A stretch of DNA of 64,000 nucleotides from an uncultured Winogradskyella sp. (lineage in GTDB: Bacteria > Bacteroidota > Bacteroidia > Flavobacteriales > Flavobacteriaceae): assembly GCF_947498005.1 (NCBI RefSeq), contig NZ_CANMIW010000006.1, forward strand, positions 1 to 64,000, in the 5' to 3' direction. Position numbers and translations under genes: made by a program. Below, piece after piece: positions 20,173 through 29,580 of this stretch (its first letter is position 1; each line of letters opens with the position of its first letter). The notes beneath the pieces were generated by a model. The model did not search any database and was not told the DNA's origin. It saw only the letters and a program-made list of their open reading frames with translations.

Positions 20173-21861
20173 ATGCAACTTTCAGAACAAGAATTGGTAA
20201 GACGCCAAAAGTTAGACAAGCTAAGAGCTTTAGGGATTAACCCTTATCCAGCGGATTTATTTCCGGTAAATCATACTTCTAAACAGATAAAATCTGACTT
20301 TGAGGAAGGTAAACAGGTTATCATTGCTGGTCGTTTAATGGCTATTAACATTCAAGGAAAAGCGTCTTTTGCGCAATTACAAGATAGTGAAGGTCGTATT
20401 CAAGTTTATTTTAATAGAGATGAAATTTGCGAAGGCGAAGACAAGTCTTTGTATAATGATGTGTTTAAGAAATTATTAGACCTAGGTGATTTTGTGGGTA
20501 TTGAAGGTACTCTTTTTACAACGCAAGTTGGCGAAAAAACAGTGATGGTTAAAGATTTTAAACTGCTTAGTAAAGCACTAAAACCTTTACCAATTCCTAA
20601 GCAAAAAGATGGTGTTACTTATGATGCCTTTACAGATCCTGAATTACGTTATAGACAACGCTACGCAGATTTAGTTGTAAATCCGCATGTAAAAGAAGTA
20701 TTTGTAAAGCGTACAAAATTGTTTAATGCCATGCGTCAGTTTTTTAATGATGCTGGTTATTTTGAAGTAGAAACTCCGGTTTTACAACCTATTCCAGGAG
20801 GCGCAGCAGCACGTCCGTTTATAACACATCACAACAGTTTAGACATTCCATTATACATGAGAATTGCTAACGAGCTATACCTTAAACGATTAATCGTTGG
20901 TGGTTTTGATGGTGTTTATGAGTTTTCTAAAAACTTCAGAAATGAAGGTATGGACAGAACGCATAATCCAGAATTTACAGCCATGGAAATCTATGTATCT
21001 TACAAAGATTACAATTGGATGATGGATTTCTGTGAGCAACTTTTAGAACATTGTGCACTTGCAGTAAACGGAACTTCTGAAGCTACCTTTGGAGAACATA
21101 AAATAAACTTTAAAGCGCCTTATAAGCGTATAACCATGCGCGATTCTATATTAGAATTCACCGGTTTTGATATATACAATAAGTCTGAAGACGAAATAAG
21201 AGCAGCTGCAAAAGCCATGCATATTGAAGTTGATGAGACTATGGGTAAAGGGAAATTAATTGATGAAATTTTTGGTGAAAAATGTGAAGGCAACTACATA
21301 CAACCTAGCTTCATTACAGATTACCCTAAAGAAATGAGTCCTTTATGTAAAGAGCATAGAGAAAACCCAGAATTAACTGAGCGTTTTGAGCTCATGGTTT
21401 GTGGTAAAGAAATTGCAAATGCTTACTCTGAGCTTAACGACCCAATTGATCAGCGCGAACGTTTTGAGCATCAATTAAAACTCGCTCAAAAAGGTGATGA
21501 CGAAGCTACCGAATTTATAGATCATGATTTTTTACGTGCACTAGAATACGGAATGCCTCCAACATCTGGAATGGGAATTGGTATGGACCGTTTAATTATG
21601 TTCTTAACCAATAACCAAAGTATACAAGAAGTGTTATTCTTTCCACAGATGCGACCAGAAAAGAAAAAGGTTGACTTAAGTGATAATGAAAAAGCGATTC
21701 TTGAAGTTTTAAAAGCTGAAAAACGAATGGATTTAGTAGCCTTAAAATCGCAGTCTGGTTTAAGCAATAAAGGTTGGGATAAAGGCATTAAAGGCTTAGG
21801 AAAACATGGTTTAACTAAAGTTGAAAAAACCGATGATGGCTTATTTGTAGAATTGGTATAA
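20173..21861 (+). CDS. lysS: Lysyl-tRNA synthetase (class II)
   Basis: Charges tRNA-Lys. The 562-residue protein has the N-terminal anticodon-binding OB fold (about 55-150, VIIAGRLMAINIQGKASFAQL), class II motif 2 (FRNEGMDRTHNPEF), the ERFELMVCGKEIANAYSELN segment and motif 3 (GMGIGMDRLIMF). After motif 3 and FPQMRPEK there is an extra C-terminal domain of about 60 residues that looks like a winged helix (ILEVLKAEKRMDLVALK, LGKHGLTKVEK), an extension seen in Bacteroidota LysRS. Followed by a strong terminator. Confidence 0.97.
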   Translation: MQLSEQELVRRQKLDKLRALGINPYPADLFPVNHTSKQIKSDFEEGKQVIIAGRLMAINIQGKASFAQLQDSEGRIQVYFNRDEICEGEDKSLYNDVFKKLLDLGDFVGIEGTLFTTQVGEKTVMVKDFKLLSKALKPLPIPKQKDGVTYDAFTDPELRYRQRYADLVVNPHVKEVFVKRTKLFNAMRQFFNDAGYFEVETPVLQPIPGGAAARPFITHHNSLDIPLYMRIANELYLKRLIVGGFDGVYEFSKNFRNEGMDRTHNPEFTAMEIYVSYKDYNWMMDFCEQLLEHCALAVNGTSEATFGEHKINFKAPYKRITMRDSILEFTGFDIYNKSEDEIRAAAKAMHIEVDETMGKGKLIDEIFGEKCEGNYIQPSFITDYPKEMSPLCKEHRENPELTERFELMVCGKEIANAYSELNDPIDQRERFEHQLKLAQKGDDEATEFIDHDFLRALEYGMPPTSGMGIGMDRLIMFLTNNQSIQEVLFFPQMRPEKKKVDLSDNEKAILEVLKAEKRMDLVALKSQSGLSNKGWDKGIKGLGKHGLTKVEKTDDGLFVELV

Positions 21862-21882
21862 TCTGCATTACATATTAATTTT

Positions 21883-21920
21883 AAAAAAGAAGAACCATTG
21901 TTATATGGTTCTTCTTTTTT
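21883..21920 (+). terminator. Terminator after lysS
   Basis: An 11-bp perfect stem (AGAAGAACCAT at 21888-21898 and its complement at 21905-21915), extended by A:T pairs, has a 6-nt loop and is followed by a T run. Confidence 0.92.
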
Positions 21921-21993
21921 ATTAAGATTTCAAACTATCTCCAAGGTTTTTATAATTATTTCTTTTTTGTACATTAGCAACAAACCTAAATCT

Positions 21994-22986
21994 ATGTCTT
22001 ATCAATTTAAAACCCTATTTGGGCTTCTTGCTATTCTATTGAGTTTCGTTTCCTGTGAAAAAGATGATTCTATAACACCTGTAGAATCTCCTATTGTTGT
22101 AGCTCAGTTTCAAACTAACCTATCTGATCTTAACTTATTTCTTGGTAATTTAGACGAATTAAATATTACTGACAAGGCTTTTGAATACAACCTAAACACC
22201 ACTTTATTTACAGACTATGCACACAAACAAAGACTTATAGCCTTACCAGAAGGGACAAGCATGGCTTTTGATGGTGACGGGTTACCAATATTCCCAGATA
22301 ACACAGTAATAGCAAAAACGTTTTATTACAACGCTGATGAACGCGATTTGTCTTTAGGCAGAACAATAATTGAAACACGTATTTTAATTAAACTTAACGG
22401 CAATTGGGAAACTGGAAATTATAAATGGAATACTGAGCAAACTGATGCCATTTTAGACAACACAGGAGGTGAATTGCCTGTTACTTGGATTGATTTGGAT
22501 GGTACTAGTAATACTTCAAATTATAAAATACCTGCAGATACAGACTGCTTTACATGCCACTCTAATAGCGAGAACATTTTACCTATTGGTCCTAAACTAA
22601 GATCAATGAACTTTGATATTAATGGTGTAAATCAGTTAGAAGAATTTATAACAAATCAACAATTAATAGGTGTAGCAAGTAGTTCTGCTGTTAGAAGCTT
22701 ACCAAACTGGGAAGACACCTCGCTTCCATTAGATATAAGAGCAAGAGCTTATATTGATATTAACTGTGCGCATTGCCATATTCCTGGAGGCAGTTGCGAG
22801 GATCAATCTACACTAAATTTAGCTTTTGAAGTTCCTTTAGAAGACACTAACATGATAGATCAGAGTGTACTTATGGATTACAGAGTCTCTTTTTACTTAG
22901 ACGGTATTAGCATGCCATACATTGGGACAACAATGAGACATACTGAAGGTTTAGATCTTATTCAACAATACATGAATACCCTTTGA
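21994..22986 (+). CDS. Diheme c-type cytochrome lipoprotein (SO2930-like)
   Basis: A predicted electron-transfer lipoprotein of 330 residues. The ATG at 21994 is chosen because it begins the signal peptide (MSYQFKTLFGLLAILLSFVS, lipobox Cys21); the longer in-frame start at 21898 lies inside the lysS terminator. Two CXXCH heme motifs are present: CFTCH (185-189) and CAHCH (258-262), each near sequences such as LPIGPKLRSMN and INCAHCHIPGG that fit the SO2930-type diheme family. Its physiological partner is not visible here. Anchored in a membrane on the periplasmic side. Confidence 0.8.
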   Translation: MSYQFKTLFGLLAILLSFVSCEKDDSITPVESPIVVAQFQTNLSDLNLFLGNLDELNITDKAFEYNLNTTLFTDYAHKQRLIALPEGTSMAFDGDGLPIFPDNTVIAKTFYYNADERDLSLGRTIIETRILIKLNGNWETGNYKWNTEQTDAILDNTGGELPVTWIDLDGTSNTSNYKIPADTDCFTCHSNSENILPIGPKLRSMNFDINGVNQLEEFITNQQLIGVASSSAVRSLPNWEDTSLPLDIRARAYIDINCAHCHIPGGSCEDQSTLNLAFEVPLEDTNMIDQSVLMDYRVSFYLDGISMPYIGTTMRHTEGLDLIQQYMNTL

Positions 22987-23082
22987 AAATCACGTTAAAA
23001 ATATACTAAAATCAAGGAAAAAATTAAAAGATTCTCAGCTAAAACCTTATTTTCATCAAAAATTTCTAAAAACCAACTTATT

Positions 23083-25563
23083 TTGAAACATTTATCCCTC
23101 AAACTACTTTTAGTAGTTTCAGCTTTTCTTGCATTTTCTTGCTCTACAGCTAAGAAAGCCGGAAAATCAAAAAGTGCCACTGCAATGGCAAAGCCACCAG
23201 CGAAAAAACCTGGTAAAAACGATCCAAAACCTTATAACAAAGTCATTACTAAAGATGCCAAAAGTGATGCAGGTTTATTTACAGTACATACTGTAGATGA
23301 TAAGTATTATTACGAGATACCAGATTCTCTTTTTAACAGAGAAATGTTAATGGTTACTCGTATTTCTAAAACTGCAGCTGGATTAGGTTTTGGTGGTGGT
23401 AAACAAAACGAGCAGGTACTACGTTGGGAGAAAAAAGGCAAAAAAGTGATATTAAGAGTTGTGTCTTATAATGTTGTTGCTGCAGATTCACTTCCGGTTA
23501 ATGAAGCTGTAAAAAATTCAAACTTCGAACCTGTACTTTACACATTTCCTATTAAAGCATTCAGTAAAGATTCTACAAGTACTGTAATTGATGCTTCGCC
23601 TTTATTTCAAAAAGATGTGAAGTCATTGGGTTTACCACAATACAGAAGAAGACCTTACAAGGTAACACGCTTAGAAAGTGATAAATCTTTTATTGAAAAC
23701 ATAAAAAGTTACCCAACAAATATTGAAGCACGTCACGTAAAAACATATGCAGCAGGCGCACCACCTTCTAATTGGAGTACTGGTAGTATTTCTATTGAAA
23801 TCAATAACTCAATGATTTTATTACCAGAGAATCTTATGAAACGTCGCTATTTTGACGAACGTGTTGGATGGTTTGCTAGAAGCCAAACAGATTACGGACA
23901 AGAAGATCAGAAGAGTAAATCATTAACATTTTTAGACCGCTGGAGACTAGAAGTTAAAGATGAAGACATTGAGAAATTTAAACGTGGAGAATTAGTTGTA
24001 CCGAAAAAGCAAATTATCTATTACATTGATAGAGCTACACCTGTAAAATGGAGAAAGTACATAAAGCAAGGAATTGAAGATTGGCAAGTCGCTTTTGAAG
24101 CAGCTGGGTTTAAAGATGCAATTATTGCAAAAGATGCACCAACTGTAGAGGAAGATCCAGAATGGAGTCCTGAAGATGCACGTTACTCTGTGGTACGTTA
24201 TTTAGCATCTCCTATTCCTAATGCAAATGGTCCTCACGTAAGTGACCCAAGAACTGGAGAAATTTTAGAAAGTGATATCAACTGGTACCATAACGTAATG
24301 TCGTTATTACGTGGTTGGTTCTTTGTACAAACTGCAGCGATAAATCCAGATGCACAGAGCCCTCAGTTTAAAGATGAAGTTATGGGACGTTTAATTCGTT
24401 TTGTATCTTCTCACGAAGTTGGTCACACATTAGGTTTACCTCATAATATGGGATCTAGTGTTGCCTATCCTGTTGAGAAACTACGTGACGCAGAATTCAC
24501 TAAAAAATATGGCACAGCACCATCTATTATGGATTACGCGCGTTTCAATTATATAGCGCAACCAGGTGATGAAGGTGTTGCTTTAATGCCAGATATTGGA
24601 GTGTATGACAAATATTCTATTGCTTGGGGTTACAAACCTATTTTAGATAAGTCTGCGGAAGATGAAAAGCCAATTTTGAATCAGTGGATTATGGAACATG
24701 CTGGTGACCCAATGTACCGTTTTGGACACCAACAAGCTGGTGATGTAGTTGATCCAAGTTCACAAACCGAAGATTTAGGTGATAATGCTATGTTAGCAAG
24801 TGAATACGGAATTAAAAACCTTAAGCGTATTGTGCCAAACCTAATAGAATGGACAACTGAAGCAGGAGAAGGTTATGATGACTTAGATGAAATGTATGGT
24901 CATGTAATATCTCAGTTCAATCGTTATATGGGACATGTTTCTAATAACATTGGTGGTGTTTATGAACATTATAAGGCTTCAGACCAAGAAGGTGCTGTTT
25001 ACAGTGCCGTACCAAAAGCTCACCAAAAGGAAGCTATGAAGTTTGTACAAGAGAATTTATTTGATACACCTGATTGGTTAATTGACAAATCTATTTTTGA
25101 TAGAATTGAATTTACAGGTTCTGTAGAACGCGTTAGAGCATTACAATCTAGAACGCTTAATAACATTATGAGTTTAGGTAAAATGCAACGTTTAACGGAA
25201 GCACACACCTACGATAGTAAAGCTTATTCTTTACCAGACATGATCAAAGACCTTCGTTTAGGCGTTTGGAGTGAACTACGTAGCGGTAAGAAAATTGACA
25301 CTTACAGACGTAACTTACAGCGTGCTCATATTGATAGATTAGGTTATTTAATGACTGCAGAGAACCAAAGCGGAAGATCTCGTAGTCCTTATGTAAAAGC
25401 TACTGCTGTTAACACAAGCCAATCAGATATTAGAGCTGTCGTTAGAGCTGAATTAAAATCTTTAAGAAGTTCATTAAGATCTGCTAGAGGTGGCGATTCT
25501 ATGAGTAGAATTCATATAGCTGATGCTATAGAGCGTATTAATCTTATTTTAGATCCTAAATAA
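23083..25563 (+). CDS. Zinc-dependent metalloprotease lipoprotein (DUF5117/DUF4953 type)
   Basis: An 826-residue lipoprotein peptidase. The start is TTG at 23083, which gives a perfect signal peptide and lipobox (MKHLSLKLLLVVSAFLAFSC, Cys20). Domains: DUF5118-like and DUF5117-like N-terminal region (about 40-400) followed by a metzincin-type catalytic domain with HEVGHTLGLPH (His444, Glu445, His448, His454) and a Met-turn-like SIMDYARF. The arrangement matches the large Bacteroidota family of zinc-dependent metalloproteases. Function likely envelope proteolysis; substrate unknown. Confidence 0.9.
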   Translation: MKHLSLKLLLVVSAFLAFSCSTAKKAGKSKSATAMAKPPAKKPGKNDPKPYNKVITKDAKSDAGLFTVHTVDDKYYYEIPDSLFNREMLMVTRISKTAAGLGFGGGKQNEQVLRWEKKGKKVILRVVSYNVVAADSLPVNEAVKNSNFEPVLYTFPIKAFSKDSTSTVIDASPLFQKDVKSLGLPQYRRRPYKVTRLESDKSFIENIKSYPTNIEARHVKTYAAGAPPSNWSTGSISIEINNSMILLPENLMKRRYFDERVGWFARSQTDYGQEDQKSKSLTFLDRWRLEVKDEDIEKFKRGELVVPKKQIIYYIDRATPVKWRKYIKQGIEDWQVAFEAAGFKDAIIAKDAPTVEEDPEWSPEDARYSVVRYLASPIPNANGPHVSDPRTGEILESDINWYHNVMSLLRGWFFVQTAAINPDAQSPQFKDEVMGRLIRFVSSHEVGHTLGLPHNMGSSVAYPVEKLRDAEFTKKYGTAPSIMDYARFNYIAQPGDEGVALMPDIGVYDKYSIAWGYKPILDKSAEDEKPILNQWIMEHAGDPMYRFGHQQAGDVVDPSSQTEDLGDNAMLASEYGIKNLKRIVPNLIEWTTEAGEGYDDLDEMYGHVISQFNRYMGHVSNNIGGVYEHYKASDQEGAVYSAVPKAHQKEAMKFVQENLFDTPDWLIDKSIFDRIEFTGSVERVRALQSRTLNNIMSLGKMQRLTEAHTYDSKAYSLPDMIKDLRLGVWSELRSGKKIDTYRRNLQRAHIDRLGYLMTAENQSGRSRSPYVKATAVNTSQSDIRAVVRAELKSLRSSLRSARGGDSMSRIHIADAIERINLILDPK

Positions 25564-25585
25564 GATTAAACTTTATATAACAACT

Positions 25586-25618
25586 AAAAGGCTTCAAGAT
25601 AACTTGAAGCCTTTTTTT
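25586..25618 (+). terminator. Terminator after the metalloprotease gene
   Basis: A 13-bp perfect stem (AAAAGGCTTCAAG at 25586-25598, complement at 25603-25615) has a 4-nt loop and T run. It also faces the end of the convergent CPBP gene. Confidence 0.93.
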
Positions 25619-25633
25619 ATTCTTAAGTTTTTA

Positions 25634-26329
25634 TTAATTTAAAAATTTCAAAAATACGTCTGCAAATGGATCTTGATTAACTACCGTGTAGTAAAACAAT
25701 GCACCAAGCCAACCATGAAATAATCCTAACGCATATAAATTCTTAACTTTTAAATAAACATAACCATAAAAAATAGCCAATATAAAAGTACCAATCATTA
25801 ACCAAACAGATGGATAATGAACGACAGAGAACAAAATTGCTGTAATAAAAATAATCGTAGCTTTTTTAATTCTTAACTTCTTTAAGCTATTTAGATTACC
25901 TGCAACAATTCCTATAGTTAAAAATTGTTGTACACTTCCCCATATTGGATATGTAAATAGAAGTGGTAAAATATGCCATGTTAAATTTATAGTACCTTGA
26001 ATATATCCTATGATAAAAAAAGTTAAAACAGATACTACAGCAAAAGGTAACATAAGTTTAATTGCAGGTTTAAAATTATCAGTTCTAAATCCCCAATCTT
26101 TAAGAACCATCTTATCTTTTCTGTAGCGATAAATCACGTATATAGACCATGATATAATGGTTACAATAACATAAGTCAACCTGAAATTAAGGAAGTCTAC
26201 ACATATAAATTTGCAAATGGCTGTAATGAAAACTGCAATAATTTCACAAATCCTAATTCTGTCTGTTGTTGGTCTCGTGAGTTTTATATTATAAAACTCT
26301 ACTAAAAAATTTGTAAGTCTTTGTTTCAT
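25634..26329 (-). CDS. CPBP/CAAX-protease-like membrane protein lacking the Glu-Glu motif
   Basis: A 231-residue membrane protein with about seven hydrophobic helices. It resembles the CPBP (Rce1-like) intramembrane family: FSVVHYP corresponds to motif 2 (FxxxH) and LFHGWLG to motif 3. Motif 1, normally EExxxR, reads VQQFLT here, so the catalytic Glu pair is missing. Similar QQ variants occur in related bacterial proteins; proteolytic activity is doubtful. Alone after a hairpin, convergent with the metalloprotease gene. Confidence 0.65.
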   Translation of the reverse strand: MKQRLTNFLVEFYNIKLTRPTTDRIRICEIIAVFITAICKFICVDFLNFRLTYVIVTIISWSIYVIYRYRKDKMVLKDWGFRTDNFKPAIKLMLPFAVVSVLTFFIIGYIQGTINLTWHILPLLFTYPIWGSVQQFLTIGIVAGNLNSLKKLRIKKATIIFITAILFSVVHYPSVWLMIGTFILAIFYGYVYLKVKNLYALGLFHGWLGALFYYTVVNQDPFADVFLKFLN

Positions 26330-26343
26330 GATAATATAAATTT

Positions 26344-26376
26344 AAAACCTCGCAATATGAATTATTACGAGGTTTT
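26344..26376 (-). terminator. Hairpin after the YiaA-like gene
   Basis: A 9-bp stem (AAAACCTCG at 26344-26352, CGAGGTTTT at 26368-26376) lies between two minus-strand genes and is followed on that strand by an AT-rich stretch. A likely weak terminator. Confidence 0.5.
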
Positions 26377-26403
26377 GGGTTACTAACTAACCTATCATCA
26401 AAA

Positions 26404-26895
26404 CTAATCTTCGTTTTCTTTAGTTTCTAATTCAGTATTTATATAAGCTACATCACGTGTGTTTTTTTGAACAGCAATTGCCGCAAACAAACTTAATGTA
26501 AATGACATTGCATAAAACCCTTTTTCACTTAGCTCTAAAGTGGCATTCCAAAGCCCAATGGCTAATAATACAATTGACGCTATAGATGTAAACCAACTGA
26601 TTCCAAAATACATCTCTGTGACCTGTATGCCTTCTAATTTATCTCGTACTGCTTTTTGAACTGAAATAACTGAAAATAAGCCAAATAATAAAATGGTAAA
26701 ATAATAGCCCTTTTCATTGAGTTCCATGTTTGCATTCCAAAGACCAACGCAATATGCAACCATACCAATAAGTACCGCAGACCAAGATGCACCAATAAAT
26801 GCAGGTGTTGGCTTGTGATTATATACCTTTTTTAAGTTTTTCTTTGCTTTTACTTTTTCTTCGTCTTTTAATGAGACTGTTGTTTGATAATTCAT
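26404..26895 (-). CDS. Inner-membrane protein with two YiaA/B domains
   Basis: A 163-residue membrane protein with four transmembrane helices arranged as two copies of the YiaAB two-helix domain: copy one about residues 29-85 (AFIGASWSAVLIGM, GLWNANMELNEKGYYFT), copy two about 93-145 (YFGISWFTSIASIV, GLWNATLELSEKGFYAM). The internal duplication is clear from the matching GLWNA-EL-EKG segments. Function unknown in all members. Confidence 0.85.
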   Translation of the reverse strand: MNYQTTVSLKDEEKVKAKKNLKKVYNHKPTPAFIGASWSAVLIGMVAYCVGLWNANMELNEKGYYFTILLFGLFSVISVQKAVRDKLEGIQVTEMYFGISWFTSIASIVLLAIGLWNATLELSEKGFYAMSFTLSLFAAIAVQKNTRDVAYINTELETKENED

Positions 26896-27046
26896 AATGT
26901 TTTGTTTTAATGATTATATCGCAAATCTCGAACTAATTAAAAGATACAGAAAACCAAAATAAAACATAACCTGACGATATATTTTAATATATTTATTAAA
27001 AATTACATATTTTAAAAGAATTTTAGTATATATTAATGACGATTAA

Positions 27047-28549
27047 ATGATAGAATTAAAATCTATAATTGATACCTTTTCTTATGAAGATCAACAAAAA
27101 TTTGTTAATTATCTTCAACAAAAGAACAAACGAAAAGACACCAAAAACATTCAATTATTTAAACTCTTATCAAATATTGATTCCGACTCAAAAACAATTT
27201 GCCAACAGATATATAAGGTAGATCACAGCAATGCATACCATGCTTTGCGTAAACGTTTATTTCAATCGTTGATAGATTTTACTGCGAATAAAAACCTAGA
27301 AGATGAGAACTCTATAGATATGCAGATTGTAAAATATATCTTAGCCGCCAGAACGTTTCTCCTTCAAAACAACTTCAATATTGCTTATAAAATTTTAAAC
27401 AAAGCAGAACGATTGGCAGATGAGCATTTACTATTCCCAATGCTTAACGAAATCTATCATACACAAATACAGTACGCACCAAGTTTCACTAAAATAGATT
27501 TAGACGCTATAATTCTTAAACAAAAAGAAAATCAAAAAAAGCATCAATTAGAAGACCAGCTTAACATTGTTTACGCTAAACTAAAATCAGTTTTAAACAA
27601 CATAGCACATCAAGGAAATGTTATAAACTTTGAATTAGAACTCGAAACCATCCTTAAAGAACACAGCATTAAAATTGATACTTCACTTTCATTTAAATCC
27701 TTATATCAAATTTTAGCTATAGCTCATATATCTGCATTAGTCACAACAAAATATTATTCTATTGAAAATTTTGTTCTAAAAAGTTACAGCTTGTTAAAGC
27801 AAAAAAAAGAAACCGATAAACAACTTTTCTATCAAATACATACAGTTTACATCATCGCGAACACCTTGTTTAGAAATAAAAGGTTTGAATCTTCATTATT
27901 ATATATAAAGGAGATGGAACAGCTTATGCTACTAAAAAAGCGCACGTATTTCAAATCTTTTATTTTAAAGAAAACATTGGTAGAAGCCCTTAACCTCAAT
28001 TACAACAATAATCAAGACAAAGCCATTTCTTTAGTAGAAAGCATAATGTATAAAAAACATGACGATTTAGAATCTCTTTTAGACTTGCGATTATCCTGTT
28101 TTATGTTTCACTTTCAGAAGGCCAATTTTACAAAAGCTAAATCAATTTCTTCTAAGTTTTACCATACTGATAAATGGTATATTGAAAAAGCTAATATGGA
28201 TTGGGTAATAAAAAAAAATGTGGCTGAAGTATTACTTTATATAGAATTAAGCGAGGATGAGTTGTTTTTTTCAAGATTAAAAAGCTTTAAAAGACGCTAT
28301 TCTAACTACTTAAAAAAGATAGGTCAAATTAGAATTCTAACTTTTTTAAAATTTGCCGAACAATACTATGTAAATCCTAAAAGCGTAACATCTATTGAAT
28401 TTAAAACAACTCTTGAAAACTCCTTTAAATGGGTTGCTATCGCTAAAGAAGATATTTTTGTTATTAGTTTTTACGCATGGTTAAAAAGCAAAGTTGAAGA
28501 AGAAAATCTATACAGAACCACATTGCAATTACTTAAGGCAAAATGTTAA
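27047..28549 (+). CDS. All-helical protein of unknown function
   Basis: A 500-residue cytoplasmic protein without signal peptide or membrane helix. It is Lys/Leu/Asn-rich and predicted by eye to be almost wholly alpha-helical, with repeated helix-pair segments such as ILNKAERLADEHLLFPMLNEIYH, LLYIKEMEQLM and KAISLVESIM that resemble degenerate TPR units. An N-terminal segment (SYEDQQKFVNYLQQKNKRKD) may be a small interaction domain. I do not recognise a family. It stands alone, followed by small Spy-like genes. Confidence 0.55.
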   Translation: MIELKSIIDTFSYEDQQKFVNYLQQKNKRKDTKNIQLFKLLSNIDSDSKTICQQIYKVDHSNAYHALRKRLFQSLIDFTANKNLEDENSIDMQIVKYILAARTFLLQNNFNIAYKILNKAERLADEHLLFPMLNEIYHTQIQYAPSFTKIDLDAIILKQKENQKKHQLEDQLNIVYAKLKSVLNNIAHQGNVINFELELETILKEHSIKIDTSLSFKSLYQILAIAHISALVTTKYYSIENFVLKSYSLLKQKKETDKQLFYQIHTVYIIANTLFRNKRFESSLLYIKEMEQLMLLKKRTYFKSFILKKTLVEALNLNYNNNQDKAISLVESIMYKKHDDLESLLDLRLSCFMFHFQKANFTKAKSISSKFYHTDKWYIEKANMDWVIKKNVAEVLLYIELSEDELFFSRLKSFKRRYSNYLKKIGQIRILTFLKFAEQYYVNPKSVTSIEFKTTLENSFKWVAIAKEDIFVISFYAWLKSKVEEENLYRTTLQLLKAKC

Positions 28550-28631
28550 ATTTCTTGTTAAATCTCAATTATTAATTAAACGAATTAAAAATAGTTAGGT
28601 CTAAACAGATATAACATAAAAATAAAACAAC

Positions 28632-29099
28632 ATGAAAAAATTAGTAATTATTGCCATAGCATTAGTAACCTTAAATGGATTTGCTCAAGAAAAGGGCGAC
28701 AAAAAAATGAGAAAAGGAAATAGATCTGAAATGCGAAAAGACATGACGCCTAAAGACATTGCAGATTTAAAATCTAAACGATTAACATTAAAATTAGATT
28801 TAACAGACGTTCAACAAAAAAAAGTACAAAAGCTTTTCTTAGAAGAAGCAGAAACTAGACAAAAATTTAAAGATAGTCGTAAACTAAAAGAAGGAGAGAA
28901 AAGAGAAAGGCCTTCTCAAGAAGAATTTGTAAAAATGCAAAATCTAAGATTAGATCAGCAAATACAAATGAAACGTAACATGAAATCAATCTTATCTGAA
29001 GAACAATATGCTAAGTTTGAAAAAATGAAGCCTAGAAAACATAAAAAAAGAGGTGAAAAAGGAAAAAGAGGCGAAAATAAGCGCAGAGAAAAGAGATAA
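28632..29099 (+). CDS. Small secreted Spy/CpxP-like protein
   Basis: A 155-residue secreted protein: signal peptide (1-18, ending GFAQ) followed by a strongly basic, helical body. It contains LTLKLDLTDVQQKKVQKLF, similar to the LTxxQ motif of Spy/CpxP periplasmic chaperone-like proteins, and MKSILSEEQYAKFEKM. The C-terminal 30 residues are mostly Lys, Arg, Gly and Glu. It may act in envelope stress. A terminator follows. Confidence 0.65.
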   Translation: MKKLVIIAIALVTLNGFAQEKGDKKMRKGNRSEMRKDMTPKDIADLKSKRLTLKLDLTDVQQKKVQKLFLEEAETRQKFKDSRKLKEGEKRERPSQEEFVKMQNLRLDQQIQMKRNMKSILSEEQYAKFEKMKPRKHKKRGEKGKRGENKRREKR

Positions 29100-29116
29100 A
29101 CCCATATTATTACATT

Positions 29117-29147
29117 AAAAAGTATCGCTTAGTCGATACTTTTTTAT
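29117..29147 (+). terminator. Terminator between the two Spy-like genes
   Basis: A 10-bp perfect stem (AAAAGTATCG at 29118-29127, complement at 29134-29143) has a 6-nt loop and a T run. Confidence 0.9.
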
Positions 29148-29199
29148 TTTATTGAATAAAATTGTTACTTTAGTGACCAATTTAATTAAATAGTCCATA

Positions 29200-29544
29200 A
29201 TGAAAAAAGTAATTACTCTATGTTTATTCGCATTTGCACTGTTATTAGGTAGCCAAACTATGGTTGCGCAAAACAGCAAATTAGAATTAATGAAAGAAAT
29301 AAACGCTGCAGCTAATAAAAAAACTGAAGCGTTAAGAAAATACGTAAAACTAAATAACGAGCAACGCGACGAAATTTACGAAGCATTAAAAGTCTACGGA
29401 CAAAATAGAGCTAATGTTGCAGACAAGCCAATCAATGAAGAAGATGATGCTAAAATTGAACAGCAATTAAATGATAAAGTTCAAGCAATTTTATCTGAAG
29501 AACAATTTGAACGATACAAAACGTTTGTAGCAGAAAATGAATAA
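29200..29544 (+). CDS. Small secreted helical protein, Spy-like
   Basis: A 114-residue secreted protein: signal peptide (ending TMVAQ), then a helical body with KLNNEQRDEIYEALKVYGQN and VQAILSEEQFERYKTF. The closing ILSEEQ(F/Y)-(R/K)(Y/F) segment matches that of the preceding 155-residue protein, so both belong to the same broad LTxxQ/Spy-like group despite low identity. It has its own terminator. Confidence 0.65.
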   Translation: MKKVITLCLFAFALLLGSQTMVAQNSKLELMKEINAAANKKTEALRKYVKLNNEQRDEIYEALKVYGQNRANVADKPINEEDDAKIEQQLNDKVQAILSEEQFERYKTFVAENE

Positions 29545-29550
29545 ATCAAA

Positions 29551-29580
29551 AAAAGCCTCGCAATTGCGAGGCTTTTTTTT
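29551..29580. terminator. Bidirectional terminator between the Spy-like gene and hemL
   Basis: An 18-base perfect palindrome (29555-29572, GCCTCGCA and its complement) is flanked by A runs on one side and T runs on the other, serving both convergent genes. It directly abuts the hemL stop. Confidence 0.93.
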
